From: Pseudooceanicola sp.
GTDB lineage: Bacteria > Pseudomonadota > Alphaproteobacteria > Rhodobacterales > Rhodobacteraceae
Direction: 5' to 3'
DNA: 49,598 nt
NCBI GenBank assembly: GCA_002709085.1
Contig: PAPR01000032.1
Coordinates: forward strand, 1-49,598
Both the position numbers and the translations under genes were made by a program. Below, piece by piece: positions 29,521-36,523 of the stretch (the first letter of the stretch is position 1; each line of letters starts with the position of its first letter). The notes under the pieces were generated by a model that ran no database searches, had not been told where the DNA came from, and saw only the letters and a program-made list of their open reading frames with translations.

Positions 29521-30398
29521 CTCTCGCCATCTCCATCGTCGGACTGGCCGCCAGCTTTGCTCAGGCGGACGGCGACGCGATGGTGATTGTGCCAGCCTCT
29601 GACCCGCGCGTCGGCGGGCTCTCGGGGCTTGAAGTCACGCCGGATGGGGCGTCTTTCACCGCGATCAGTGACCGGGGATATCTGCTGACCGGCCAGTTCG
29701 AGCGGACTAATGGTGTGCTGAATACGATCAGCATCACCGGCATCCGTGACCTGCCCGGCCCCGGTGGCGGACGGCCTGCGCCGGGCAAGGCGGGCCGTGA
29801 CTCCGAAGGGTTGAGCATAACGTCGGACGGCCGGCTCTACATCTCATTCGAGGGCAATCATCGGCTGACACGCTATCGTCCCGATGGCGCTGTGATCGAC
29901 GAAATCGCCCTGCCCCAGCCGGATGGCCTGGTCGACAACAACGGGTTCGAAGCGCTCGCCCTCGACCATCTGGACCGCCCGGTCGTCATCCAGGAAGGCG
30001 CGGCGCGCCCGCCCACGACCTCGGCCATCTACCGGCTGGAGGGCGGCGAGTGGCGCGAGATCGCCTACCTTCAGCGCAACAGCAGCTTCCTGCCCGTGGG
30101 CGCAGATTTTGGACCCGATGGCGCGCTTTACCTGTTGGAGCGCAAGGTGTCCTTCACCGGGTTTCATTCCCGCATCCGCCGGTTGGACCTCACGGCCGAC
30201 GGCACTGCCGCTGGCACAATCGAGGGCGATATCGTCGGGCAACCCGCCACGACTTACGGCAATCTCGAAGGGCTGTCAGTTTGGACCGACGCCGAGGGTG
30301 CGTTGCGCGCGACCATGGTGGCGGACGACAATTTCCTGCCGTTCATGCCTGGCGGCATGGTCGAGATAGGTCTGGACAACGCGTCCAACGGCATGTAA
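29493..30398 (+). CDS. Phytase-like domain esterase/beta-propeller protein, exported
   Basis: A 301-residue secreted protein with a clean signal peptide (MRLRSAVAIALAISIVGLA, cut after AQA near 26) and an esterase-like-activity-of-phytase domain over the rest. Repeats such as GLSGLEVTPDGASFTAISDRG and NNGFEALALD show propeller blades. The target is unknown; phosphodiester or calcium binding is typical of relatives. It begins 28 bp inside mepA in another frame, so coupled translation is likely. Confidence 0.83.
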   Translation: MRLRSAVAIALAISIVGLAASFAQADGDAMVIVPASDPRVGGLSGLEVTPDGASFTAISDRGYLLTGQFERTNGVLNTISITGIRDLPGPGGGRPAPGKAGRDSEGLSITSDGRLYISFEGNHRLTRYRPDGAVIDEIALPQPDGLVDNNGFEALALDHLDRPVVIQEGAARPPTTSAIYRLEGGEWREIAYLQRNSSFLPVGADFGPDGALYLLERKVSFTGFHSRIRRLDLTADGTAAGTIEGDIVGQPATTYGNLEGLSVWTDAEGALRATMVADDNFLPFMPGGMVEIGLDNASNGM

Positions 30399-30409
30399 CC
30401 GCCAAAACC

Positions 30410-30461
30410 GCGCCATGCTGGCGCACAAGTCTCCGCCACCTTGTCTAAAAAACGGATTCAG
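30410..30461 (+). promoter_or_regulatory. Candidate preQ1-I riboswitch upstream of yhhQ
   Basis: A GCGCCA/TGGCGC hairpin (30410-30424) abuts a small H-type pseudoknot. P1 is ACAAG (30425-30429) with CTTGT (30440-30444), closing a 10-nt loop. In the loop TCCG (30432-30435) can pair with CGGA (30453-30456) as P2. C30436 sits where the preQ1-pairing cytosine is expected. The connector CTAAAAAA (30445-30452) is A-rich as in the preQ1-I class. The P2 strand CGGA holds the GGA ribosome-binding site 7 nt before the ATG. The downstream gene encodes a queuosine-precursor transporter, a known target of this class. No database match was possible. Confidence 0.6.
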
Positions 30462-30463
30462 AT

Positions 30464-31084
30464 ATGACCCGCATTCTTCCCGGCGTGATTGCCATGGCCG
30501 CCGTCGTGGTGGCCTCTAACATCCTCGTCCAGTTCCTGTTCGGCCAATGGCTGACGTGGGGGGCGTTCACCTATCCCATCGCCTTTCTCGTCACCGACGT
30601 GATGAACCGCGTCTACGGCGTCAGCGCAGCCCGGCGTGTCGTTCTGACCGGTTTCGCCGTCGGAGTGGCCTGTTCCCTGATCGGAACCCAGATCATGGGC
30701 GAGTTCGGCCCGCTCGTCACCCTGCGGATCGCGGTCGGGTCGGGCCTGGCGTTCCTGATGGCGCAACTGCTTGACGTCGCGATTTTCGACCGGCTCAGGT
30801 CCGGCGCGTGGTGGCGGGCGCCGCTGGCCTCGACACTGATCGGATCGTCGCTGGACACGCTGGTGTTCTTTACTGTCGCCTTCTCCTCCGCCCTTGTTTT
30901 TCTGGAGCCGGGCAATGATGTGAGCTGGGCTAACGAAGTGCTCCCGCTGCTGGGGCTCGGGCCTGCGGCCCCGCTCTGGGTCTCGCTCGCGCTGGCCGAC
31001 TGGATGGTTAAATTGACCCTCGCACTGGTCGCTCTAGTACCGTTTCGCGTGGTCGTCAGAAAACTTTCACCAAACCTTGCGTGA
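30464..31084 (+). CDS. yhhQ: Queuosine-precursor transporter (VUT/YhhQ family)
   Basis: A 206-residue inner-membrane protein of the COG1738 family; E. coli YhhQ imports preQ0/preQ1. Six hydrophobic segments are visible. The family motif FPIAFLVTDVMN-like segment reads YPIAFLVTDVMNRVYG (about 37-52). The SLDTLVFFTVAF segment is in the second half. The 65-bp leader can fold as a preQ1-I-like pseudoknot, which would control translation by queuosine precursor level. Confidence 0.9.
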   Translation: MTRILPGVIAMAAVVVASNILVQFLFGQWLTWGAFTYPIAFLVTDVMNRVYGVSAARRVVLTGFAVGVACSLIGTQIMGEFGPLVTLRIAVGSGLAFLMAQLLDVAIFDRLRSGAWWRAPLASTLIGSSLDTLVFFTVAFSSALVFLEPGNDVSWANEVLPLLGLGPAAPLWVSLALADWMVKLTLALVALVPFRVVVRKLSPNLA

Positions 31085-31090
31085 ATTGTT

Positions 31091-31096
31091 TTGACA
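31091..31096 (+). promoter_or_regulatory. Consensus -35 element after yhhQ
   Basis: A perfect TTGACA lies 7 bp past the yhhQ stop. No good -10 hexamer is seen 16-18 bp downstream, so a promoter for the small element that follows is possible but not secured. Confidence 0.3.
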
Positions 31097-31153
31097 GACA
31101 CGAAATATGTGGCACGTTGGAGTCATCGGAAACAGATGAAAGGAGGTGCTCTA

Positions 31154-31210
31154 GTGTCTATTGGGAAATTGGAGAGAGGTGTCGGAACAGTTTGGGGAGA
31201 AACCACCTGA
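31154..31210 (+). CDS. Possible 18-residue small ORF
   Basis: A GTG-initiated frame of 18 codons (MSIGKLERGVGTVWGETT) has a perfect AGGAGG ribosome-binding site (31141-31146) at a 7-nt spacing, in an otherwise gene-free gap between yhhQ and arfB. The AGGAGGTG can pair with CACCTCCT at 31262-31269, which would hide the ribosome-binding site. It could be a leader peptide, a small protein, or an accident inside a structured RNA. Confidence 0.4.
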   Translation: MSIGKLERGVGTVWGETT

Positions 31211-31279
31211 GGCAGCCCTCGGGGACGTTTTTGACCAGATTGGTGGCAGCCTAACCGGCCCCACCTCCTAGCCTCGAGG

Positions 31280-31310
31280 GGGCTATCCGATCCGATCGGA
31301 TAGCCCTTTT
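31280..31310 (+). terminator. Strong intrinsic terminator before arfB
   Basis: GGGCTATCCGAT and ATCGGATAGCCC form a 12-bp perfect stem with a CCG loop, followed by TTTT. It would end transcripts coming from yhhQ or from the small element 5' of it. Confidence 0.93.
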
Positions 31311-31394
31311 CCGTTGCCGGGTGCGAGGCGAGGTTCGCCTTTGTCATCGCCGGATTTGGATATACGTAATGCGCAGAGACCGACGGACAGGCCC

Positions 31395-31808
31395 ATGCTG
31401 CACATCACCGATCAGATCATCATTCAGGACTGGGAATTAACCGAACAGTTCACTCGCGCTTCTGGCCCCGGCGGGCAGAACGTCAACAAGGTTTCCTCTG
31501 CTGTCGAGCTCCGGTTCGAGGCCGACCGCTCCCCCTCCTTGCCCGACCCGGTGAAGCGCCGCCTGCGGCGGTTAGCGGGGCGCCGCTGGACCAAGGAAGG
31601 CGCGGTGGTGATCCAGGTCTCCGAAGAGCGCAGCCAGGCGCGCAACCGTGAGATCGCCCGCGACCGCCTGACCGCCCTGATCAAGTCCGCGCTGACCGCA
31701 CCGAAACGCCGCGTGCCGACGAAAGTGTCAAAGAACCAGAAGCGCAAGCGGGTCGAGGCGAAAAAGGCGCGCGCAGAGGTCAAGGAAGGACGCGGCTGGG
31801 AACGATAG
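31395..31808 (+). CDS. arfB: Alternative ribosome-rescue factor ArfB
   Basis: Peptidyl-tRNA hydrolase that frees ribosomes stalled without a stop codon. The 137-residue protein has the release-factor GGQ motif in SGPGGQNVNK (GGQ 26-28) and a basic C-terminal tail (KRKRVEAKKARAEVKEGRGW) that enters the empty mRNA channel. ATG 31395 follows GGACAG. It lacks the stop-codon recognition domain, as expected. It is isolated by a terminator upstream and an island downstream. Confidence 0.95.
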   Translation: MLHITDQIIIQDWELTEQFTRASGPGGQNVNKVSSAVELRFEADRSPSLPDPVKRRLRRLAGRRWTKEGAVVIQVSEERSQARNREIARDRLTALIKSALTAPKRRVPTKVSKNQKRKRVEAKKARAEVKEGRGWER

Positions 31809-31867
31809 GTCTGTCCGCGTGAGCGCAGTCGGTGCGCCACGGGGTCGAAATCAAAACGACACGTCGT

Positions 31868-31897
31868 CCCGCATCTCAGCTCTATCGCGGGTCTTTT
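31868..31897 (+). terminator. Weak terminator after arfB
   Basis: CCCGC (31868-31872) and GCGGG (31887-31891) enclose a 14-nt loop, followed by TCTTTTT. The stem is short but is correctly placed 60 bp past the arfB stop. Confidence 0.4.
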
Positions 31898-32111
31898 TCG
31901 TGGCCGAGCCCTCGCAGTGACGAGGCGACGAGGGAGCAGTTCCCGGCCGACCCCGTTACAAGATCAGGACCGAGGCCTGCCGAGTGATCGTCCCATTCCA
32001 CCGTTGACTCGACGCGCAGAAAACGACTAGGTCTTTAGAAAATGAGACATTTCATATGCGCAATTTGGCCGTGTTTTCAGATGGTTTCAGGGCAAAAATC
32101 TATGTCCAACT
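31898..32111. other. Island edge, no gene seen
   Basis: No supported gene. Composition turns clearly AT-richer from about 32030, where the foreign-looking island begins. AAATG-AGA-CATTT at about 32039-32051 is a minor palindrome. No attachment site or tRNA was found. Confidence 0.5.
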
Positions 32112-32486
32112 ATGGTCAGGACTCATAACCAAACGATCGCGCTTGCAACGAGCAAGCGAACCCATGGCGTCGAGTATTCGTCAATGTCGTTAAACGAACA
32201 AGGCTTATTGAACGCGTTGAATGCTAAACGAGTGCATATCGCCACGATGCTAATGCTTTACACATCCGATGCATTTTGTCGCCCTAATAGAAATTACTCT
32301 ATGCATGAAATCGCAGACCAGCAAAAGAGTTGGATCGAACTCTACAAAAATTATGGATACAACATCGAGACCTTTTTAGACCTCGATGAATTGACTGTCG
32401 CGGCGGCTAAAACAGAAGAAATCATTGAGTCCCCGTTCATGTCGCCCGCATTACATTCTGGTGGCCCCCTTCGGTTCAGTGTGTAA
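32112..32486 (+). CDS. Hypothetical protein, lower GC
   Basis: A 124-residue frame with codon use clearly AT-richer than the core genes. No domain is recognised. It looks soluble and helical, with RVHIATMLMLYTSDAF in the middle and an acidic stretch LDLDELTVAAAKTEEIIE. No convincing ribosome-binding site precedes ATG 32112; an internal ATG at 32184 (MSLNEQGLLNALNAKRVH) is an alternative start. Its position before the acyl-CoA genes suggests it came with the island. Confidence 0.45.
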   Translation: MVRTHNQTIALATSKRTHGVEYSSMSLNEQGLLNALNAKRVHIATMLMLYTSDAFCRPNRNYSMHEIADQQKSWIELYKNYGYNIETFLDLDELTVAAAKTEEIIESPFMSPALHSGGPLRFSV

Positions 32487-32586
32487 TCAGAAGAAAGAAT
32501 GCTCCCACATAATTGCGTGATCGACACGCGCGAAGGGCAAGCCGGCATTGACGCTCGCTACTCTTCGCCATTTCCCGATCATTTAA

Positions 32587-32613
32587 TTGAAAAACTAGCT
32601 AGTCCGCTATAAT
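32587..32613 (+). promoter_or_regulatory. Candidate promoter of the acyl-CoA dehydrogenase operon
   Basis: TTGAAA (32587-32592) is followed after a short 15-bp spacer by a perfect TATAAT (32608-32613), 21 bp before the start codon. The perfect -10 box is rare elsewhere in this window. Confidence 0.45.
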
Positions 32614-32634
32614 ACTTACTTCGAGGATAAAATC

Positions 32635-33822
32635 ATGAGTCTAGAAAACGACGACCTTCAGATGAGCATCGGAAATGACTACCCGGAACTTCGGGAAGGC
32701 GTTCGCAAGCTTGCGTCCAATTTTCCTGACGAATACTGGCGAGATCTTGACAAGGCTGAGGCCTATCCCGACGCTTTTGTCAAAGAGATGGGCGACAGTG
32801 GATATCTTTCATCCCTCATTCCGGAAGAATATGGTGGTCTTGGACTGCCATTCAGAGCGGCGCAGCTAACGCTCGAAACTGTTCACGAAGAGGGATGCAA
32901 TGCGGGTGCCTGTATCGCTCAGATGTACACAATGGGGACGGTCCTAAAACACGGAAACGAAGATCAGAAACAACGTTACCTTCCAAAGATTGCGACCGGC
33001 GAATTGCGGTTGCAGGCGTTTGGTGTGACCGAACCGGGAGCCGGGTCCGAAACGCTCAAACTTAAAACGCGTGCGACCCGGCAAGGCGACAAGTATCTGA
33101 TTAATGGTCAAAAGATCTGGACGTCACGTGTAGCTCATTCGGATTTGATGCTTTTGTTGGCTCGAACGACTCCGCTTGACGAGATAAAACACCGCAAGCA
33201 CGGACTTTCGGTATTTCTGCTCGATATCAGGCGCGGCTTGCGCGACGGCACGATAGTGATCAAACCAATCGATATTATGACAAACCATTTAACCTACGAG
33301 GTCTTCTTCAACGACGCGGTGGTCCCGGTTGAAGACCTCATTGGCGAAGAGGGTGAGGGTTTCTCCTATATCCTCTCAAGTATGAATGCCGAACGGACGC
33401 TCGCCGGCGGGTTGATTATCGGCTCCGGTAAATGGCTGATGAAAAAGGCGGTCGAATACGCCAAGGAAAGAGTTGTATTCGGTGTCCCTATCGCAAAAAA
33501 TCAGGGGATCCAGTTTCCGATCGCGAATGCCTATGCCGAACTTGATGCGGCTGACCTCATGTGTCGGCGCGCTGCTGCAATGCTCGATGCGGGCATCCCC
33601 TGTGGGTATGAGGTGAATGCCAGCAAACATTTGGCGGCCGAGTTCGCCTGGAACGCGGCCGACGTTTGTATGCAGACTTACGGCGGCTTTGGGGTAGCGC
33701 GCGAATTTGACGTTGAGCGTGTCTGGCGTGAAGTGCGCCACTTCAGGACTGCGCCAATTTCGACCAATTTAATCCTTGCCTACATTGGGCAGCACAAGCT
33801 GGGCATGCCAAAATCCTACTAA
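32635..33822 (+). CDS. Acyl-CoA dehydrogenase
   Basis: FAD enzyme introducing the alpha,beta double bond into an acyl-CoA. The 395-residue protein has the flavin motif GVTEPGAGSE (130-139) and the C-terminal YGGFGVAREFDVERVWREV (349-367). The usual C-terminal catalytic Glu (IYEGT) is replaced by APIST (373-377). Glu253 in MNAERTLAGG aligns with the helix-G base of isovaleryl-CoA and long-chain dehydrogenases. Base composition is AT-richer than the core. GAGG precedes the ATG. The substrate is unknown. Confidence 0.92.
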   Translation: MSLENDDLQMSIGNDYPELREGVRKLASNFPDEYWRDLDKAEAYPDAFVKEMGDSGYLSSLIPEEYGGLGLPFRAAQLTLETVHEEGCNAGACIAQMYTMGTVLKHGNEDQKQRYLPKIATGELRLQAFGVTEPGAGSETLKLKTRATRQGDKYLINGQKIWTSRVAHSDLMLLLARTTPLDEIKHRKHGLSVFLLDIRRGLRDGTIVIKPIDIMTNHLTYEVFFNDAVVPVEDLIGEEGEGFSYILSSMNAERTLAGGLIIGSGKWLMKKAVEYAKERVVFGVPIAKNQGIQFPIANAYAELDAADLMCRRAAAMLDAGIPCGYEVNASKHLAAEFAWNAADVCMQTYGGFGVAREFDVERVWREVRHFRTAPISTNLILAYIGQHKLGMPKSY

Positions 33823-33850
33823 GTCCATGTCAAACTCAGGAGATAAAATT

Positions 33851-34645
33851 TTGACGCAAGAATACGAAACCATAATCGTCGAGAAACGCGACGATGGCCT
33901 GATGATCGTGACTTTCAATAGGCCAGAAGTTTACAATGCGATGAATACCGCAATGATGCGCGAATTGGGCGACGTTTTCGCCCCGATGGTTCAGCGTCCA
34001 GGCGATGTTCGATGCGTTATTCTGACAGGTGCGGGCGAAAAAGCGTTTTGTTCCGGGGGGGACTTAAAACAGCGCAATTCCATGAACGACGACCAATGGT
34101 TTGACCAGCACTTGGATGCGCAACGGGCTATATTCTCGATGGCGGATTGCCCGGTCCCAATCATTTGCGCGGTTAACGGCGTCGCCTTCGCGGGCGGGTT
34201 GGAAATGACGCTAAGCTGCGACTTCACCTATTGCGCGCCGCATGCCCGGTTTGCAATTACTGAGGTCAGTCGGGGAATTATGCCGGGTGGCGGCGGCGTT
34301 TCGGTCCTACCAAATGTGATCGGCGAGCGGCGCGCGAAAGAGATGGTCTTAGCGGCGCGCCCGATTGATGCAGAGAAAGCTCTTGAATGGGGATTGGTTA
34401 ATAAAATCTGCGCCGAAGGGAAGCTCATGGAAGAGGTAATGGAGGTTGCCGAAGCGATCTGTGCCAATGCGCCACTTTCTGTGAAGCAGGCCAAAAAGGC
34501 AATGACGATAGCCCGTGATGTCGATCGAAAGACATCTCATCGATTTGCACTGGAAGCTTATCATCGGTTGATTTTGTCCGAAGACAGAGTTGAGGGGATG
34601 CTTGCCTTTAACGAAAAGCGCACGCCGGTCTTTAAGGGTCGGTAA
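33851..34645 (+). CDS. Enoyl-CoA hydratase/isomerase family protein
   Basis: Crotonase-fold enzyme, 264 residues, probably hydrating the product of the upstream dehydrogenase. The oxyanion-hole segments CSGGDLKQR and GVAFAGGLEM are present. Both hydratase glutamates are in place (Glu118 and Glu138, before GIMPGGGG). TTG 33851 is chosen because AGGAG lies 8 bp before it; ATG 33827 has no ribosome-binding site. It sits 28 bp after the dehydrogenase, sharing its low GC. Confidence 0.9.
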   Translation: MTQEYETIIVEKRDDGLMIVTFNRPEVYNAMNTAMMRELGDVFAPMVQRPGDVRCVILTGAGEKAFCSGGDLKQRNSMNDDQWFDQHLDAQRAIFSMADCPVPIICAVNGVAFAGGLEMTLSCDFTYCAPHARFAITEVSRGIMPGGGGVSVLPNVIGERRAKEMVLAARPIDAEKALEWGLVNKICAEGKLMEEVMEVAEAICANAPLSVKQAKKAMTIARDVDRKTSHRFALEAYHRLILSEDRVEGMLAFNEKRTPVFKGR

Positions 34646-34798
34646 CGCATCAAGTGGGGTCGTTTTAGCTATTCGGACAGGTTTGCAGTTTTTCTACTTG
34701 GCTGGACCATATGTCCGTCGTCATATGAAATGGAAATCAAAACGGCTTGAGTTCCGGAGTCTCTGGTTCGTTTGCGTGATTGATTATGTCGCCAATTT
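34646..34798. other. Gap between the island genes and the IS scar
   Basis: About 150 bp of AT-rich sequence with no recognisable gene, terminator or repeat. It separates the hydratase gene from the first transposase fragment. Confidence 0.4.
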
Positions 34799-34995
34799 CT
34801 AATGTTGCAAGCGGGGTTGGCGGATTGTTATCTTCTTGATCTTCTCCCTTTCTCGTAGGATGGCTTTATCGGGCCGGATTAGGCTGCAGCAGGGTGACGT
34901 TGTTCAAGCTCTCATGGTGACGCCGGTTGTTGTAATAATCGACAAAGGCCCCAACCTGGCGTTCGAGATCGCCGGGCAGATAGTAGGTCTCCAGC
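34799..34995 (-). pseudogene. IS3-family transposase C-terminal fragment
   Basis: Minus-strand remnant of an integrase-type transposase. The readable part LETYYLPGDLERQ, DYYNNRRHHESLNN is the typical end of the catalytic core. After a frameshift the family tail ILREREKIKKITIRQPRLQH runs to a stop at 34799. The N-terminal and DDE catalytic parts are missing, so it is inactive. Its right side is cut by the next element. Confidence 0.75.
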
Positions 34996-35367
34996 TGACC
35001 TGCCACGGGATTTTCCCTCCACCGTCGATGAGAGTCCGGCCCAACCTGAGGACGGACAATGAAGCGAACGAGATTCCCGGACGAGCAGATCATCGGCATC
35101 TTGCTGTACGAGACCATGTTCCGCGACCTCGCCCACGCACGTGTCGCGATCGCCGCCTGGGCTGCCGATTACAATACCGAGCGACCGCACTCGGCCTTTG
35201 GCTACCAGACCCCGGTCGACTACGCGCGGAACCTGACCACCGAAATCGCCCGCCCCGCTGCGCAACATGAAAGCGCCGCGCGCCGGGCGATTGCCCAACC
35301 TGCGCCAACCGGCGCAAATACAAACCGGGCTCAAATCGCGGCGGGATGAAAATTCAGTGGCAGGTCA
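34996..35367 (+). mobile_element. Internally deleted IS3-family element with intact ends
   Basis: A 372-bp non-autonomous element bounded by matching terminal inverted repeats: TGACCTGCCAC at the left and GTGGCAGGTCA at the right. The match continues over about 22 bp with a few mismatches. Inside, one frame (35059-35349) joins the first 15 codons of orfA (MKRTRFPDEQIIGIL) directly to the end of orfB (MFRDLAHARVAIAAWAADYN, then ERPHSAFGYQTPVDYA). The whole catalytic core is deleted. It resembles a MITE-like derivative that only a related transposase could move. Confidence 0.72.
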
Positions 35368-35368
35368 G

Positions 35369-35446
35369 GGAGACTGGGGTGTCCACGACCGCGGCCAGGC
35401 ATTCCCGGCTGAAGTCATCGATGACGCAGAGCACAAATTGTGCTCT
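35369..35446 (-). pseudogene. IS3-family orfB fragment, inverted copy
   Basis: A minus-strand scrap reading FVLCVIDDFSRECLAAVVDT, the first DDE aspartate region of the same IS type whose end is in the neighbouring plus-strand element. It runs out at the element's terminal repeat, so the deleted element lies next to, or in, an inverted copy of its own family. Confidence 0.65.
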
Positions 35447-35684
35447 GGTGGATCTCAAAGTGACCCACTGCCAGCCTCCATCAGGGCTTGATCGAACGAC
35501 GAATCCGGCCTATACGCCGCCAGTCCGGGGCGTCAGCCGAGCGGACCCTTTGCCTGTACCCCTGCCCCGGTTGCTTCACCGGATTACAGACCGGGCAAAG
35601 ATAAAAAAGACAGTGACCTGACCTCTGGCGGGCTGCGCAAGCGGGACCCGGTAAGAAGACCAGAGCTATGAGGTGGCAATCATA
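35447..35684. other. Gap between IS scar and rplS
   Basis: No gene supported. Short frames here have no recognisable content. The region should hold the rplS promoter, but no clear -35/-10 pair was found. Confidence 0.4.
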
Positions 35685-35701
35685 TCGTGGGAAAACCACG
35701 A
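35685..35701 (+). promoter_or_regulatory. Hairpin in the rplS leader
   Basis: TCGTGG and CCACGA form a 6-bp stem with a GAAAA loop, ending 6 bp before the AAGGAG ribosome-binding site of rplS. It could tune L19 translation, but the pairing may also be fortuitous. Confidence 0.3.
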
Positions 35702-35719
35702 GTTATAAGGAGACCAGCG

Positions 35720-36103
35720 ATGGACGTTATCGCACAGATCGAGGCGGAACAGATTGCCGCCCTGGGAAAGACCATTCCCGATTTCAAGGCGGGTGACACC
35801 ATCCGCGTCGGTTACAAAGTGACCGAAGGTACGCGGACCCGTGTGCAGAACTACGAAGGCGTGTGCATTTCGCGCAAGAACGGGGCGGGAATCGCCGGGT
35901 CGTTCACCGTGCGCAAGATCTCCTTCGGTGAGGGCGTGGAGCGTGTGTTCCCCCTCTATTCCACGAATATCGAGAGCATCGAAGTCGTCCGTCGCGGTCG
36001 CGTGCGGCGTGCAAAACTCTACTATCTGCGCTCGCGTCGCGGTAAATCCGCCCGTATCGCCGAAGTCACCAACTACAAGCCCAAAGCCGGCGCCGAAGCA
36101 TAA
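35720..36103 (+). CDS. rplS: 50S ribosomal protein L19
   Basis: Ribosomal large-subunit protein at the 30S-50S interface. The 127-residue protein starts [20 protein letters not shown]. It holds the typical [20 protein letters not shown] and [18 protein letters not shown] segments. ATG 35720 follows AAGGAG. It precedes rpmE by 11 bp in one operon; the upstream side is an IS scar instead of the trmD/rimM genes commonly found next to it. Confidence 0.98.
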   Translation: MDVIAQIEAEQIAALGKTIPDFKAGDTIRVGYKVTEGTRTRVQNYEGVCISRKNGAGIAGSFTVRKISFGEGVERVFPLYSTNIESIEVVRRGRVRRAKLYYLRSRRGKSARIAEVTNYKPKAGAEA

Positions 36104-36114
36104 GGACGAAAGAG

Positions 36115-36336
36115 ATGAAAAGCGAAATCCATCCCGACTACCATTTCATCGACGTCAAGATGACCGATGGCACGATCGTCAAGATGCGCTCCACCTGGGG
36201 TGCCGAGGGCGACACGCTCTCGCTGGACATCGACCCGTCAGTTCACCCGGCTTGGACCGGTGGCTCGTCGCGCCTGCTGGATGCCGGCGGCCGTGTCTCG
36301 AAGTTCAAGAACAAGTACGCTGGTCTGGGTTTTTAA
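36115..36336 (+). CDS. rpmE: 50S ribosomal protein L31
   Basis: A 73-residue ribosomal protein bridging the subunits. The start [19 protein letters not shown] and the tail [13 protein letters not shown] are typical. No CxxC zinc pair is present, so it is the zinc-independent form. It is followed by an intrinsic terminator. Confidence 0.97.
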   Translation: MKSEIHPDYHFIDVKMTDGTIVKMRSTWGAEGDTLSLDIDPSVHPAWTGGSSRLLDAGGRVSKFKNKYAGLGF

Positions 36337-36357
36337 GCCCGAGGCGTCAACAGTCAG

Positions 36358-36385
36358 AACGCCGCCCAGCTGGGCGGCGTTTTTC
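36358..36385 (+). terminator. Terminator of rplS-rpmE
   Basis: AACGCCGCCCAG and CTGGGCGGCGTT form a 12-bp continuous palindrome followed by TTTT, 21 bp after rpmE. Confidence 0.92.
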
Positions 36386-36500
36386 ATCAACGCAAAGCGG
36401 CATAGGCAGCGCGATTTACCTTCCACTTGCGGATGACGTTGCAAATCCGCCCAAATCCTGCCCACCTTATAGGCGGCCGGTCGATCCCTTATTCATCCGA

Positions 36501-36523
36501 GGCCGCCGCGTAGGCGGCCTTTT
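36501..36523 (+). terminator. Second terminator-like hairpin
   Basis: GGCCGCC and GGCGGCC with a 5-nt loop are followed by TTTT. It has the form of an intrinsic terminator, but no gene ends immediately upstream. It may be a back-up of the rpmE terminator or the end of a lost gene or small RNA. Confidence 0.65.

Larger units (their letters stand above)
31120..31310 (+). ncRNA. Candidate structured small RNA or leader element
   Basis: About 190 nt between yhhQ and arfB can fold compactly. AGGAGGTG (31141-31148) pairs with CACCTCCT (31262-31269) to close the domain. Inside, GGTG...GTTT/AAAC-CACC and GGTGG/CCACC stems are possible. It ends in a strong terminator. I recognise no Rfam class: it is not 4.5S, 6S, RNase P or tmRNA by motif. 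It overlaps the possible 18-codon ORF. Boundaries are estimates. Confidence 0.4.

Noticed and set aside
31120-31310. 4.5S, 6S, RNase P or tmRNA gene in the yhhQ-arfB gap
   Set aside because: None of the hallmark segments of these RNAs could be found, so only an unclassified element is reported.
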